From positions 128,145,640 to 128,209,639 of the forward strand of contig NC_081410.1 in assembly GCF_030272615.1 (NCBI RefSeq): a DNA stretch of 64,000 bases, given 5' to 3'. The notes beneath the pieces are model-generated. The model was given only the letters and a program-made list of their open reading frames with translations. It made no database searches and was not told where the DNA came from. Each line of letters opens with the position of its first letter. The first letter of the stretch is position 1. The position numbers and the translations under genes were made by a program. This DNA comes from Cryptomeria japonica (Eukaryota > Streptophyta > Pinopsida > Cupressales > Cupressaceae). This document shows, piece after piece, positions 12,476 through 22,864 of this stretch.

Positions 12476-13735
12476 GGTAATGTGGTGAAAATTAGGATTT
12501 CCACCACTAAGATAATAAAACTACTAATTTTTCGTAGGGACCAATTACATTAGGGAAAGATAGGAATTTGATAGATCTAAGTCTAAAAGACTAAGATTCT
12601 TATTAAATTCTAGGGGTTTTAGACGTGTCTCTTCTTTCCCTTGAGTTGACTTGGTTTGAATTTATTAAAGATACTGAAATTAAGATAAATTATGTATAAA
12701 TTGAAGCAATTATGCATAAAGAGTGAGCTACAACCGTTAAATGGAGCCACAAACCTAGATTTTAGTAATATGTGAATGTTCAAAACTATTCCCAAAAGGT
12801 AACCTAAATTTTTAGGACCATAGTGACCAACGCTTTGGTCCTCCACACTTTTGTCATGCAAAGGGGAACCTGTTCATCTCTGCGAATAATATCAATCCTA
12901 ACAATAGAGAAGGGAAATTGGTTGGGAATAGGGGTTTGCCTAAGTCAAACCCCAATTTAGGAATTAACCTTGAATGAATAACTACAAATATTGAAATAAA
13001 TAATAGAAAAGTATACCTCAAATCTGCAATTATTGATGATGATGCTTTGCTTCTTGAATGTAATCACATATGTTGTATGAAATGGCATGAACATGACAAA
13101 ACCCTAATCATAAATACATTATTGCATATGAATGATATAATTTTGCTCCATGATGGTTGAATGAAGAATATGTAGCCTTGAAGATCTCCGAAAAATGCTT
13201 GATAGTGAATGCTTTACGGATGCTAGGATGTGACTGCTTGAATATCGTGAGTTAGGATGGATAGATGAAATTAGGTTGATCAAATATCTTTATATAGGGG
13301 TATCTAGGTCATTTACTGATTAGGCCGACCTCCAACAGTCATGCGGAGCCATAAAATTGATTTCTTGTAAGAGAGATAGGTCCCTTTACCCATTTTAAAA
13401 TAGGGCCCAACTAAGAGGGACGAGGGAGAGGGCACTTTGGTCCTAGGAATAGGGTGCTAGCACCCTGGTCCTTCTTAGTTATGGACCTCAATTTAGCCCC
13501 ATGGAGAAGGAAACCCCTCCAAGAAATGAACTAGTGAGTGTACATGGCATCAAAACTAGAGAAAAGACACAAAATAGACCTAAATAGGAGATGAGGATAG
13601 GACATGCTAAAGTAGGGGCACAAACATGAGGTGTAAGTAGCCTATGCAAATACTCAAGGTAAATTAGATGAAAGAGATGAAAGAGAGGAGAAATTAGGAG
13701 CATACTCACAAGGAGTATAAGACAACTAATTTCAA
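12476..13735 (-). repeat. X 3' LTR
   Basis: This copy aligns with 35274-36566 over more than 1.1 kb: TTTCCACCACTAAG, TTGATAGATCTAAGTCT, GGGGTTTTAGA, ATTTAGGAATTAACCTT and GGGGCACAAACATGAGGTGT. It reaches about 100 bp further to the right than the 5' copy, up to a tract that looks like the element's purine tract. A TATATAAAG promoter motif on the minus strand lies near 13290. The GC-rich block near 13440-13470 contains GGTGCTAGCACC and CCCTGGTCC. The left end has apparently lost the terminal CA. Confidence 0.75.
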
Positions 13736-13740
13736 GGAAT

Positions 13741-13756
13741 AGAGCCCCCAATCTTA
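13741..13756 (-). promoter_or_regulatory. X polypurine tract
   Basis: The minus strand reads AAGATTGGGGGCTCTA directly before the inferred 5' edge of the 3' LTR. Element T has AAAGTGGGGGCTAAA in the same place, which supports this as the plus-strand primer site. Confidence 0.6.
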
Positions 13757-14836
13757 GGATCTTAACTCACTCAAACTAATGCAAGGGCACACAAAACAAG
13801 ACAAAAAAAAGGCCAACAGACAAAGACAAAAGGCAAAAGACACACATAAAAATCTAAAAACAAAAACTAGACCTCAAGTCAACTAACTAAAGAGACCTCG
13901 ATATCGAAATATCTCAACCACTAATATCATTATGTTGAACCTTGTTGGGTGAATATTTTGTCACTAGCATACTAATGACAAAACATAAAATTCACACAAC
14001 GCTATGCTAAGAAATTAATCTCTCCTCTCATCAAGGGGAGGTTCCCTATGAAATTTCTCCTCTAATTAATAAGAAATTAAATTTGTGGGTTGGTGTTGGG
14101 CATATAACTCTCTTTTTTCAGAGTTTATGTATTCTCCCTTCACCTAGTTACGATTTCTCTACCTCTTCAGATACTTAAAGAAAAGAACTATTAGTCTAAC
14201 AAACTACACAAAGAGTTACTATGAAGCAGCACAAAGTCTCCTTTATGGTAACACTAATTCACACTGATCGTTACAAATTAAACAATTAGATACTTATCTT
14301 AAAGCTCAAAGTCTTCAAGTATAGATTTCTAATCCATTAAACTACAAATAACCGCAACAATTCAAAGCTTACTACAAGTCACTTAATTTATCAACAGATT
14401 TCTCAAGTATGCTAAGAGCACAAAGTCTATTGGTAAGATTTGAGAGCTCTCTAACCACATAGCAATATCTTAAAGATCAAAGAAGTAAAGGTAATATGTA
14501 TTCAGCAGACATAGGAACATTAAATAATATTAACAACTTTCTTGATACAACACAAAGTTTGTAATCAACAAAATTGTTTTCTTTATTTGTTTGATTGAAT
14601 TTTCACCACAAAAGCCCAAAGTCTTAATTGGGATAAAAATCCAGTAGAGTTTTGCTAAGCGTAAAAAACATCAAATATTTACAAAAATTTCCTCCTTATA
14701 TAGGAAAAGAAGTTGAGAAAAAGGTGGGCACGGTTGACTTGATCAACCGCACAGTCCCATTTTACTACAACTACTACATAAAGAAAACGTGCAGCTGCAT
14801 GAAGAAAGAATGCCAAAAGGGGGAACTTCATTCTTG
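13757..14836 (-). other. Non-coding tract with recurring CAAAGTCT motif and a TATA box
   Basis: No reading frame is recognisable. The motif CACAAAGTCT or a close variant recurs at about 14228, 14306, 14421, 14549 and 14611. On the minus strand a good TATA motif (CCTATATAAGGAGG) lies at 14692-14705, about 140 bp downstream of the end of gene U. This looks like the 3' flank or an LTR of whatever element carries U. I found no second copy of it to the right of U, so I cannot call it an LTR. Confidence 0.5.
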
Positions 14837-15041
14837 ATTCTCTTCTTCGTTGGATTTCTGGAAACCTTCAAACTTAGAAAGGATGTCTTTGACCTCTGCT
14901 TAGTTTGGCATCAAGGTAGAACTTGTGATGATTTGGATGCGAGACATTGCATCCTCAATCTTAACCTGTTTCTTTTTAACATCCTTCAACATGGATGCGA
15001 GGACTTCAAAGCTGACCTGTATTTCTAATAACTTATCAAAT
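14837..15041 (-). pseudogene. U: C-terminal coiled-coil fragment, cut off by element T
   Basis: Read leftwards from the T insertion, the frame encodes DKLLEIQVSFEVLASMLKDV and continues with a Lys/Glu-rich coiled coil to a stop near 14837, with one internal stop. It is in the same phase as the end of the main U fragment right of T once T and one CAAAT duplication are removed. The main part is described at 22865-26258. Confidence 0.75.
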
Positions 15042-16268
15042 TGTAGCATCCTAAAATTGCGACACTTGCAATTTCGACTGCATTTGGGTCTTCACGATGG
15101 CGACGCAACACCGAACCTGAATGGAGACCCCGAAACTTGCTCATGACATCAAAAACTGCATTTTTCCAGCACCCTGGCCTGATCCTCCTTGCACCCTGCT
15201 GTCCCGGGAGGTGGGACCAGAGCGCCCAGCGCCCTGGTCCTTCAGGACCAGGGCGCCCAGCGCTCTGGTCCCTGGCCCTATTTTTGGGCCCAGTCTCCTA
15301 TGGGACTTCGGGTCTTTTTGTTTGCAATTTGGAAAATAACATTTCCTGGTCGGCCTAAGGTCGGGAAAATCAGTCTTTCAACCCTAATTGGCAAGTATAA
15401 AAACTACATTTCCTCTCCCATTAAAGGAGGGAGGACATATGTGTACAAGACGCGAAAACGATATTCAAGCATTCAAGCATTCCTTCAAGGAATTGATCAT
15501 TCTAAGTCTCCATTCAAGGCTAAGTGTTGCATTCAAGACAAGGATTCAACCATTGAAGAGGAGATCACATATTACAGCATACAACATACAACATACAACA
15601 ACATCTATACCTTCGCATATAAGGATACAAACATCCTTACAACAAGGTATTAGTACTTGTTTTACATTACAATCATTTACATTTACAACATTTCTCATTT
15701 CTTGGTTAATTCCAAAACCGGGGTTTGACCTGAGGGCAAACCCCTAATCCCTAACCCCCCAATCGTCTCCGTTTTTTTGCGTGTAGGTTGCAGGTACACG
15801 GCTGAAATTGAAGATCTGGAATCCTTGTGCAGAGATGAACAGATCCCCCTTCGTTTCGCGGATTTTTCGGAGGACCGTGTGCACGCCGGGCGCCATCGTC
15901 CCATCAACTTTTGCTCAAATTTGCAGGACAGCGCCGTCTCGACATTTTACTGCTAATTCCAGGTCCGCAGCTTCATATCATATTCCTATCTCTGTTTATA
16001 AGTGAATCTTTCCTACTTTGCATGCATTCCTAGTTCAATCTTTCTATCTACATTCTTTACAAAAGAGGGTATCCTTGCTATCACAACCCTTGAAACTCAT
16101 ATAGAATCCAATCTTGCATTGCGTGGGATTGGATCTTGTGGGTTTCAACCCCTCTTTTGAATGTAAAGTCTCCCCTAAGTGAAAACCATCAACCCTAGTG
16201 ACTCTCCCTTCTCTCTCCACGGAGTTGGGGAGGGGAGAACGACTAGGGTTTGATTTTTCCGCTTTACA
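15042..16268 (+). repeat. T 5' LTR
   Basis: It begins TGTAGCATCCTAAAATTGCG and ends TTTTTCCGCTTTACA. A TATAAAA box is at 15396-15402. A GC-rich imperfect inverted repeat at about 15212-15272 has arms built from GGGACCAGAGCGCCCAGCGC and CCCTGGTCC. A second GC-rich block (GGACCGTGTGCACGCCGGGC, 15872-15891) recurs in modified form in the leader. Confidence 0.94.
15396..15402 (+). promoter_or_regulatory. TATA box in T 5' LTR
   Basis: TATAAAA sits about 350 bp into the LTR in a stretch with no other TATA motif. The 3' LTR keeps it at 21992-21998. Transcription of T should start some 30 bp downstream. Confidence 0.6.
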
Positions 16269-16271
16269 TTT

Positions 16272-16290
16272 TGGTGAACCCGACGTGAAC
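16272..16290 (+). promoter_or_regulatory. T primer binding site
   Basis: TGGTGAACCCGACGTGAAC starts three bases after the LTR end. It begins TGG, the complement of a tRNA CCA tail. It is not the initiator-Met site (TGGTATCAGAGC) used by the copia elements here. I could not assign the tRNA from memory. Element X has almost the same site (35251-35270). Confidence 0.75.
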
Positions 16291-17452
16291 ATCTTTTCTG
16301 ATTATTCATAGTTAGATCTGAAAATTGGATTCCTTGATTACATTTTCATGTTTGATCTTTTGCAAAATTTTAGAGGTTAATTGCATAAAAACCCTAAATT
16401 TTCTTTTTAAGTAATTAAACTTGTGAAATGTTTAAATGTTAATGCTTGTTTCAGATCTGCCCTTCTATTACAAATTATCAATTCATATTTGTGCTTTAAT
16501 TCTGAAAATTAAGTGGTTAAGTGTCAAAACCCTAATTTTTGAAACCCTCTTGATTCAACCTTTGTCCGACAATTTCACTGATTAAAACATCTCCAAATCG
16601 GCTGTAACTTTCGATTCCGCAATAAAATCACAATATCTTTCATCCCTGAAAATTTGGAAAAAAGTTGCGAGGACCGTGTGCACCCCGAGCGCCATCGTCC
16701 CCGACATTTTTTCTGAAATTTCGGGAGCTAGATCTTACTGTATTTTTCTGCTAAAATCCAGAATTTTGGCTGATTTTATCAACTTTAACACTTTCAAAAT
16801 TACAGTCAAAGTTGGTCTAGCGATTGCTTGGGTTGAGGCTTCTAATCATTCAAAAATTGTTGAAATTGAAATTTGTGTCAAAATTGTGTTTCTTACAGTC
16901 CTAAATCTGAAAAGTGTGTTATCATTCATTCGAAATTTCAGTGATTTATTCAAATTTTTGCAATTTGTGACTTTTGAAATTAAGTGCTTAATTACAACAA
17001 CTTTGATTTCCGCTTTCAAAATTGAATTTTGCGTGAAATTGAGTCAACTTTCAAATTTCAAAACTTGCATTGCTGTTGGTATTCCCTCTAAAATCATAAA
17101 ATTCAAAATTTCAGTTTCCCTCTTTTTTTTTCAAAATTCAAATTTTGCATTTTTCGACAATCTTGGTAGGGTTCAATTTTGAGATTGCAACTTTAATTTG
17201 GCCTATCTACAGATCGTAAAATCACTCAATTTTTTCAGGTTAGCTGTAAAATCATCATAACTTTCATCCCTGCAAATTTCAAAAAAAGTTGCGAGGACCT
17301 TGTGCACCCCAAGCGCCACGGTCCCGGACATTTTTTCCGAAATTTCGGGAGATTGTCCTGATTGTATTTAACAACTTAAATCTAGAAGATTGGCTGCTTT
17401 TACTGAAATTTGCTACCTCTAAAATTCAAAATCTTCTCTCTTTCTTTAGTGC
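16291..17452 (+). other. T leader with two copies of a GC-rich module
   Basis: This 1.2-kb untranslated leader separates the primer site from the gag start. It contains two copies (about 16635-16728 and 17258-17351) of a block with the order CATCCCTG, AAGTTGCGAGGACC, GCGCCA, GTCCC(C/G)GACATTTTTTC and GAAATTTCGGGAG. The rest is AT-rich. Short frames here look accidental. Confidence 0.7.
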
Positions 17453-20400
17453 ATGAGTTTTACAACAATAAGTCCTACCTACACTATTCCCGTTAGACGA
17501 AGCCTTAGAATTAAGTCCTTCCAAGGTTTAATTACTGAGGAGATGGAACCTAATTTGAATGGTCTTTTTAACGAGGACATGGGTAATTCCTCTAATCCTC
17601 TTAATGATGAAGAAGCTCTCTATGAGGTTTCTGTAGAACAACTTTCAAAATTGGATAACCAATTTGACGATTTTCGACAGTGGATGTCTCAAGAATACCC
17701 TGATAGTCAAGCTCTTCCTTTAATTGAGGGTCTAAAACGTATGCTTCAAAGTGATAAGAATGGAATTGATATTTTGCGTGGTATTGCACACATTGTGGAT
17801 TCAAATGTGATGCCTATGAAGAGTTGTGCTGAAACCCTAGGTTATACACAACCTCCTACTCAAGACAATCATTCTATTCCTTTGACGACTTCTATTGCTA
17901 GTATACCTACTTTTACATCAAACATAATGACTACTTCAACACAAGACATTCCTCCTATGATCACCAGTCGTAGGGGCAATCCCTCTTCTTCAATCAACCC
18001 TCTTCCTTCATTCAATCCAACTTCTTCATTCATTCCTTCAGTGAGTGTTCCTCTTATATCTCCACAAATGAACATGACACAAGGGGGCAATTCATTTAAC
18101 CCTTCCATTCGTCCTTGTAGTGTTCCTCCTTTCCAATCATCGCCTATGACTAACTATCATAGTGTCCCGCCACCTTACTCTCTACCTTCTTTCAATAACA
18201 TAACACCTCCATCACAATCTAACACGTCTAATATGAACTCTTCGACTGAAGCGACCATTAACAATCTTGCACAAACTGTCTCTTCTTTACAACAACAAAT
18301 TGCCTCTATGAATCAATCTAAGTTTAGTGTGCCCACATTGGACGTTGCGAGCCCACTTTCTCTTGATATTGTTCGAGCTATCCCCCCTAAACATGTTGAA
18401 ATTCCACATTTGGAGCTTTATAATGGTAAGGGTGATCCTCTAACACATGTTAAGACATTTCAAACAATATGTACCGATTTTGCTTATGACCAAAGGTTGC
18501 TTGCAAAACTGTTTACTAGAACATTAAGAGACAAAGCCCTACAATGGTATTGCTCGTTGCCTTCCTATTCTATTACTTCTTTCGAACAACTTGCAAATGC
18601 TTTCATTCAACAATTTCAAAACAATATAAGTCCTAAAGTTACTTTGATTGATTTAATGCATTGTAAACAAGGTGTTAAAGAAAAAGTGACTGATTTCATT
18701 GGTAGATATAAGCATTTGTATGCTCAAATTTCATTTCCAGTGCCTGACAATGATATTCAAAGAATCTTTATTTCTAATTTACAAAAAGACATTAGAGAAA
18801 AACTCCTATTTTCTGAGTTTACTTCTTTCCAACAGTTGTGTGCAACTCTTCACAATTATCAACTGACTGTGAGTCAAATGGAACAATCACATCCTATGGC
18901 TCCGAGTGATAAGGGTGATAGTAGTCAACAACCATTTGGGAAGTTTAAACCAAACAGAGAGTCCATTAAATTCAATGAAAACATCATCAACAAAAATGTG
19001 AATGCAGCATCAGGTGTGTCTCCTATTTCTAAGTTTTTCAAGAGAGAAAGAAAGTTTACTCCTTTGAATGAATCATTGCATAGTATTATGAATAAGTTAT
19101 TGGAACAAAATGTGCTTACTCTTCCTCCTATAAGGCAAATTGATCCTGCAAAGATTAATTCACCTTATTTTGATAACAATTCTTTTTGTCAATTTCATCG
19201 TCAACCTGGGCATGATACTGAAAAATGTTTTGCTTTAAAGGGTAAAATTCAAGATTTGATTGATAATAATACTATCTCTATTTCTGGTGTGAATGATAAA
19301 GGCAACACATCTGTAGCTCCTCCTAACCAAAATCTTCATATTTTTACTGATCCATTACCTTCTCATACTTCTAATGCGATTGATACTACTGATTCCTCTG
19401 TCTCACCTGATGATCTTGTGTCTATGACTCCTAATGTGATTAACTTTGTGGAACAGCAGAAAATCCCTAAAGAACTTTCCATCACCTTTGATTCTAGTGA
19501 AACTATCAGGGCACCTGATGGTCCTTTATATATAGTTGCAAAAGTCAAAAATACACCTTGTCGTGGAGTGCTTATTGATCCTTCTTGCATGGTTAATGTC
19601 ATTACTGAAGAGTTTCTTTCTACTTTGCAATTGAATCAAGTGATCTATGATGAAACAAATGTGGTTGTGAAACTATTTGATGCATTTTCTTCTCCTGCAA
19701 TTGGTTCTATTACATTACCTATTGAGGTCCATAACAAATCCCTTGATGTGGACTTTGCTATTATTCCATCATCCGAACAATTTCGTGTGAAGCTAGGCTA
19801 TCCTTGGCTATCTTCCATGAAAGCTATTGCTTCTCCTATTCACAAGTGTCTGAAATTTCCCCATAATGGTGAAGTTGTTACTGTCAATCATAGTCTCTTT
19901 AAACTAGCTGAACGAACTTCTAGCATTCCTATTGATTACTTTTGGCCTAAACAATTCCAATCTCTTCCTCCGCGAAGTGATCATCTTTTCAAATCTTATC
20001 AAAAGTGGAAAAAAGACATGATCCTATCTCTAAGTGAACCTAGAACACCCAAACTTGACATTCCTATCATTCTTGAGAAGGAAGTTCTTCCTTTAAAAGA
20101 TAAAACTAATGTCTTTCCTCAAGAAGATTCCCAACCCATCCCTATGGATGTGACTATGCCTATGTCTAATAAACTTTCTAAGAGTAGACCTATACCTCCT
20201 CGTCATGATGGACTTGGTCTCCTTCCTAAACCAAATATTCCTCCCTTATATGGAGCAGTTCCTCCTCCTTCCTCTTATGGAGAGAAGAGACCTTTCTCTT
20301 CTCCTAATATTCAACCTAAGAGACCACAACCTAAACACCCAAGTGATAAGGATGAGAACATTCCTCCTCCTCAATCTTCGCAACTTCCTACTAACACTAG

Positions 20401-20896
20401 ACGAAATCGTTCTGCACATGAACGCCGACGAAAGCGTCGTCTTAGAGCTCAGGAAGCTGCCTCTCAAACTTTGCAATCCCCAAAAACACCTTCAACAAGC
20501 ATTATTCCATTTTCTCCTCAGCCGACGATTGAGCCGAAATCTCCTAAACATAAGATGCATGATGGCCTTGATCCTGTGCGAGTTAAAGATCCTATTTTCA
20601 TAAATCTTGATGATGATATAGATGAAAATGTTATTCATGATGAAAATATTACTCCTGTTCATTCTGATAGTGAATATGAACTTGTTGATATTGATAACCA
20701 TTTATCTAATGAATTTTCTAAAGCACTTATCCTAGCTTCTAGACAAGAACATCGTGGCTCAGGATATGAACATAGCCCTTGTTTGGATCTTGTGATAGCT
20801 CCATCTGTTGTGTTGGATGTTCCTCCTCTAGCGTGTTCCCTACCTTCCCGAAATATTGATCAGCAAGATTGGGGGGTAGATGACGTGCTAGACTAG
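17453..20896 (+). CDS. gag: T: gag-like polyprotein with degenerate protease motif
   Basis: This is the only long intact frame in the window (1147 codons). Residues 1-300 are Ser/Pro/Thr/Asn-rich and disordered. Residues about 316-475 form a Ty3-type capsid (retrotrans_gag) domain, from VEIPHLELYNGKGDPLTHV through ALQWYCSLP to DLMHCKQGVKEKVTDFIGRY. A variant zinc-knuckle block, FCQFHRQPGHDTEKCFALKG, is near residue 579. A retropepsin-like segment near residue 705 reads GVLIDPSCMVNVITEEFL. The family has D followed by G/T-G/S there, so D is kept but the flap-facing residues are not, and activity is doubtful. Near residue 982 is a strongly basic run (ERRRKRRLRAQE), possibly a nuclear or RNA-binding signal. 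There is no pol. The protein should form virus-like particles and package T RNA, relying on a partner for reverse transcription and integration. The ATG is the first good one after the leader. Confidence 0.9.
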   Translation: MSFTTISPTYTIPVRRSLRIKSFQGLITEEMEPNLNGLFNEDMGNSSNPLNDEEALYEVSVEQLSKLDNQFDDFRQWMSQEYPDSQALPLIEGLKRMLQSDKNGIDILRGIAHIVDSNVMPMKSCAETLGYTQPPTQDNHSIPLTTSIASIPTFTSNIMTTSTQDIPPMITSRRGNPSSSINPLPSFNPTSSFIPSVSVPLISPQMNMTQGGNSFNPSIRPCSVPPFQSSPMTNYHSVPPPYSLPSFNNITPPSQSNTSNMNSSTEATINNLAQTVSSLQQQIASMNQSKFSVPTLDVASPLSLDIVRAIPPKHVEIPHLELYNGKGDPLTHVKTFQTICTDFAYDQRLLAKLFTRTLRDKALQWYCSLPSYSITSFEQLANAFIQQFQNNISPKVTLIDLMHCKQGVKEKVTDFIGRYKHLYAQISFPVPDNDIQRIFISNLQKDIREKLLFSEFTSFQQLCATLHNYQLTVSQMEQSHPMAPSDKGDSSQQPFGKFKPNRESIKFNENIINKNVNAASGVSPISKFFKRERKFTPLNESLHSIMNKLLEQNVLTLPPIRQIDPAKINSPYFDNNSFCQFHRQPGHDTEKCFALKGKIQDLIDNNTISISGVNDKGNTSVAPPNQNLHIFTDPLPSHTSNAIDTTDSSVSPDDLVSMTPNVINFVEQQKIPKELSITFDSSETIRAPDGPLYIVAKVKNTPCRGVLIDPSCMVNVITEEFLSTLQLNQVIYDETNVVVKLFDAFSSPAIGSITLPIEVHNKSLDVDFAIIPSSEQFRVKLGYPWLSSMKAIASPIHKCLKFPHNGEVVTVNHSLFKLAERTSSIPIDYFWPKQFQSLPPRSDHLFKSYQKWKKDMILSLSEPRTPKLDIPIILEKEVLPLKDKTNVFPQEDSQPIPMDVTMPMSNKLSKSRPIPPRHDGLGLLPKPNIPPLYGAVPPPSSYGEKRPFSSPNIQPKRPQPKHPSDKDENIPPPQSSQLPTNTRRNRSAHERRRKRRLRAQEAASQTLQSPKTPSTSIIPFSPQPTIEPKSPKHKMHDGLDPVRVKDPIFINLDDDIDENVIHDENITPVHSDSEYELVDIDNHLSNEFSKALILASRQEHRGSGYEHSPCLDLVIAPSVVLDVPPLACSLPSRNIDQQDWGVDDVLD

Positions 20897-21637
20897 TTTC
20901 ATTAGCATAGCAGATTCTCTCCCCCTCTCTTTTGTTACTTCCTCTATGTGTTATTCTCATTCTTCTATTTGTTGTCCTTAGTGTTGTCTACTTGAGGACG
21001 ATGCAAAGCATTGAGATCTCTTTTGGTCTCTCTCATGTTGACTCAAAAGACACATGTGTTCCCTTCTTCTAGGTGACATTCCTTGATTGGGGAATGAAGA
21101 ACAATTATGCATACATACATATGATATACATGAATAATCATACAGCATACTGACCCCGAGGAAAGCGAAGTCACCTTGTGCTTTGTGTTTTGTGTTTATT
21201 ATCCTTGGGCTTATCTCACACTTGGGGGCTAAATCCTTGTGATAACGTGCTCCTTTCTCATTTCTTATATGTATCACTACCTTAAAGCAATCACCCCCGG
21301 TGAGGCGTGTGCGATCGCTTTAACGTAGGGGGGCATACATCCCGTCCATATCTTTTCAAGATACTTGAAAATTTCTTGACAAATTTAGCTTTGCCTTGAA
21401 AATTTTTGATATCTTGCTTGCATGACTCATAGTGAGGGAACCTTACTACTGACAGTCATGGTTCTCCCTCGTGATCTTCCCTTTTACTTTGTCAATTGAA
21501 GTCGTAAGATCCTTAGTCCACTGGGGGCTTGGTGTATCTTGCCTCCTTGACGTGGTGAAAGTTTTTCAATGTTGTTTCCTTGTACTTTACTGGAAGTATG
21601 AGCGCACACTTATACTCCCGCTAAAGTGGGGGCTAAA
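20897..21637 (+). promoter_or_regulatory. T 3' untranslated region and polypurine tract
   Basis: No pol fragment can be seen in these 741 bases. The final stretch CTAAAGTGGGGGCTAAA (21621-21637) directly precedes the 3' LTR and is the plus-strand primer. Sequences such as CTTGAGGACGATGCAAAGCA (20992-21011) resemble the ends of plant gypsy coding regions and may be a trace of the lost pol end, but this is only a suggestion. Confidence 0.7.
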
Positions 21638-22864
21638 TGTAGCATCCTAAAATTGCGACACTTGCAATTTCAACTGCATTTGGGTCTTCACGATGGCGAC
21701 GCAACACCGAACCTAAATGGAGACCCCGAAACTTGCTCATGAAATCAAAAACTGCATTTTTCCAGCACCCTGGCCTGATCCTCCTTGCACCCTGCTGTCC
21801 CGGGAGGTGGGACCAGAGCGCCCAGTGCCCTGGTCCTTCAGGACCAGGGCGCCCAGCGCCCTGGTCCCTGGCCCTATTTTTGGGCCCAGTCTCCTATGGG
21901 ACTTCGGGTCTTTTTGTTTGCAATTTGGAAAATAACATTTCCTGGTCGGCCTAAGGTCGGGAAAATCAGTCTTTCAACCCTAATTGGCAAGTATAAAAAC
22001 TACATTTCCTCTCCCATTAAAGGAGGGAGGACATATGTGTACAAGACGCGAAAACGATATTCAAGCATTCAAGCATTCCTTCAAGCAATTGATCATTCTA
22101 AGTCTCCATTCAAGGCTAAGTGTTGCATTCAAGACAAGGATTCAACCATTGAAGAGGAGATCACATATTACAACATACAACATACAGCATACAACAACAT
22201 CTATACCTTCGCATATAAGGATACAAACATCCTTACAACAAGGTATTAGTACTTGTTTTACATTATAGTCATTTACATTTACAGCATTTCTCATTTCTTG
22301 GTTAATTCCAAAACCGGGGTTTGACCTGAGGGCAAACCCCTAATCCCTAACCCCCCAATCGTCTCCACTTTTCTATGTGTAGGTTGCAGGTACGCGGCTG
22401 AAATTGAAGATCTGGAATCCTTGTGCAAAGACGAATAGATCCCCCTTCATTTCACGGATTTTTCGGAGGACCGTGTGCACGCCGGGCGCCATCGTCCCGT
22501 CAACTTTTGCTCAAATTTACAGGACAGCGCCGTCTCGACATTTTATTGCTAATTCCAGGTCCGCAGCTTCATATCATATTCCTATCTCTGTTTATAAGTG
22601 AATCTTTCCTACTTTGCATGCATTCCTAGTTCAATCTTTCTATCTACATTCTTTACAAAAGAGGGTATCCTTGCTATCACAACCCTTGAAACTCATATAG
22701 AATCCAATCTTGCATTGTGTGGGATTGGATCTTGTGGGTTTCAACCCCTCTTTTGAATGTAAAGTCTCCCCTAAGTGAAAACCATCAACCCTAGTGACTC
22801 TCCCTTCTCTCTCCACGGAGTTGGGGAGGGGAGAACGACTAGGGTTCGATTTTTCCGCTTTACA
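21638..22864 (+). repeat. T 3' LTR
   Basis: Same length as the 5' LTR and nearly identical, with TG...CA ends. Differences cluster as C/T and G/A changes, for example in the GC-rich inverted repeat (GCGCCC to GTGCCC) and around 22365-22460. It ends at 22864 and is followed by the CAAAT duplication and the resumed U frame. Confidence 0.94.

Larger units (their letters stand above)
15042..22864 (+). mobile_element. T: complete gag-only Ty3/gypsy-like LTR retrotransposon, TSD CAAAT
   Basis: Two LTRs of exactly 1227 bp (15042-16268 and 21638-22864) have TG...CA ends. Perfect CAAAT duplications lie at 15037-15041 and 22865-22869. A primer site follows the 5' LTR after 3 bases and a purine tract abuts the 3' LTR. 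The 5.4-kb interior holds a single intact frame of 1147 codons with a gag domain. There is no reverse transcriptase, RNase H or integrase. By eye the LTRs differ at about 25-30 positions, mostly transitions (about 2%), so T is among the youngest inserts. It fits the class of non-autonomous gag-carrying elements (TR-GAG-like) that need pol from elsewhere. It interrupts gene U. Confidence 0.95.

Noticed and set aside
15121-15747. Several overlapping plus-strand frames in the T LTRs (and the matching ones at 21717-22268)
   Set aside because: They appear in both LTRs because the LTRs are duplicates. They use different phases, have no recognisable domain and cross the TATA box and leader start.
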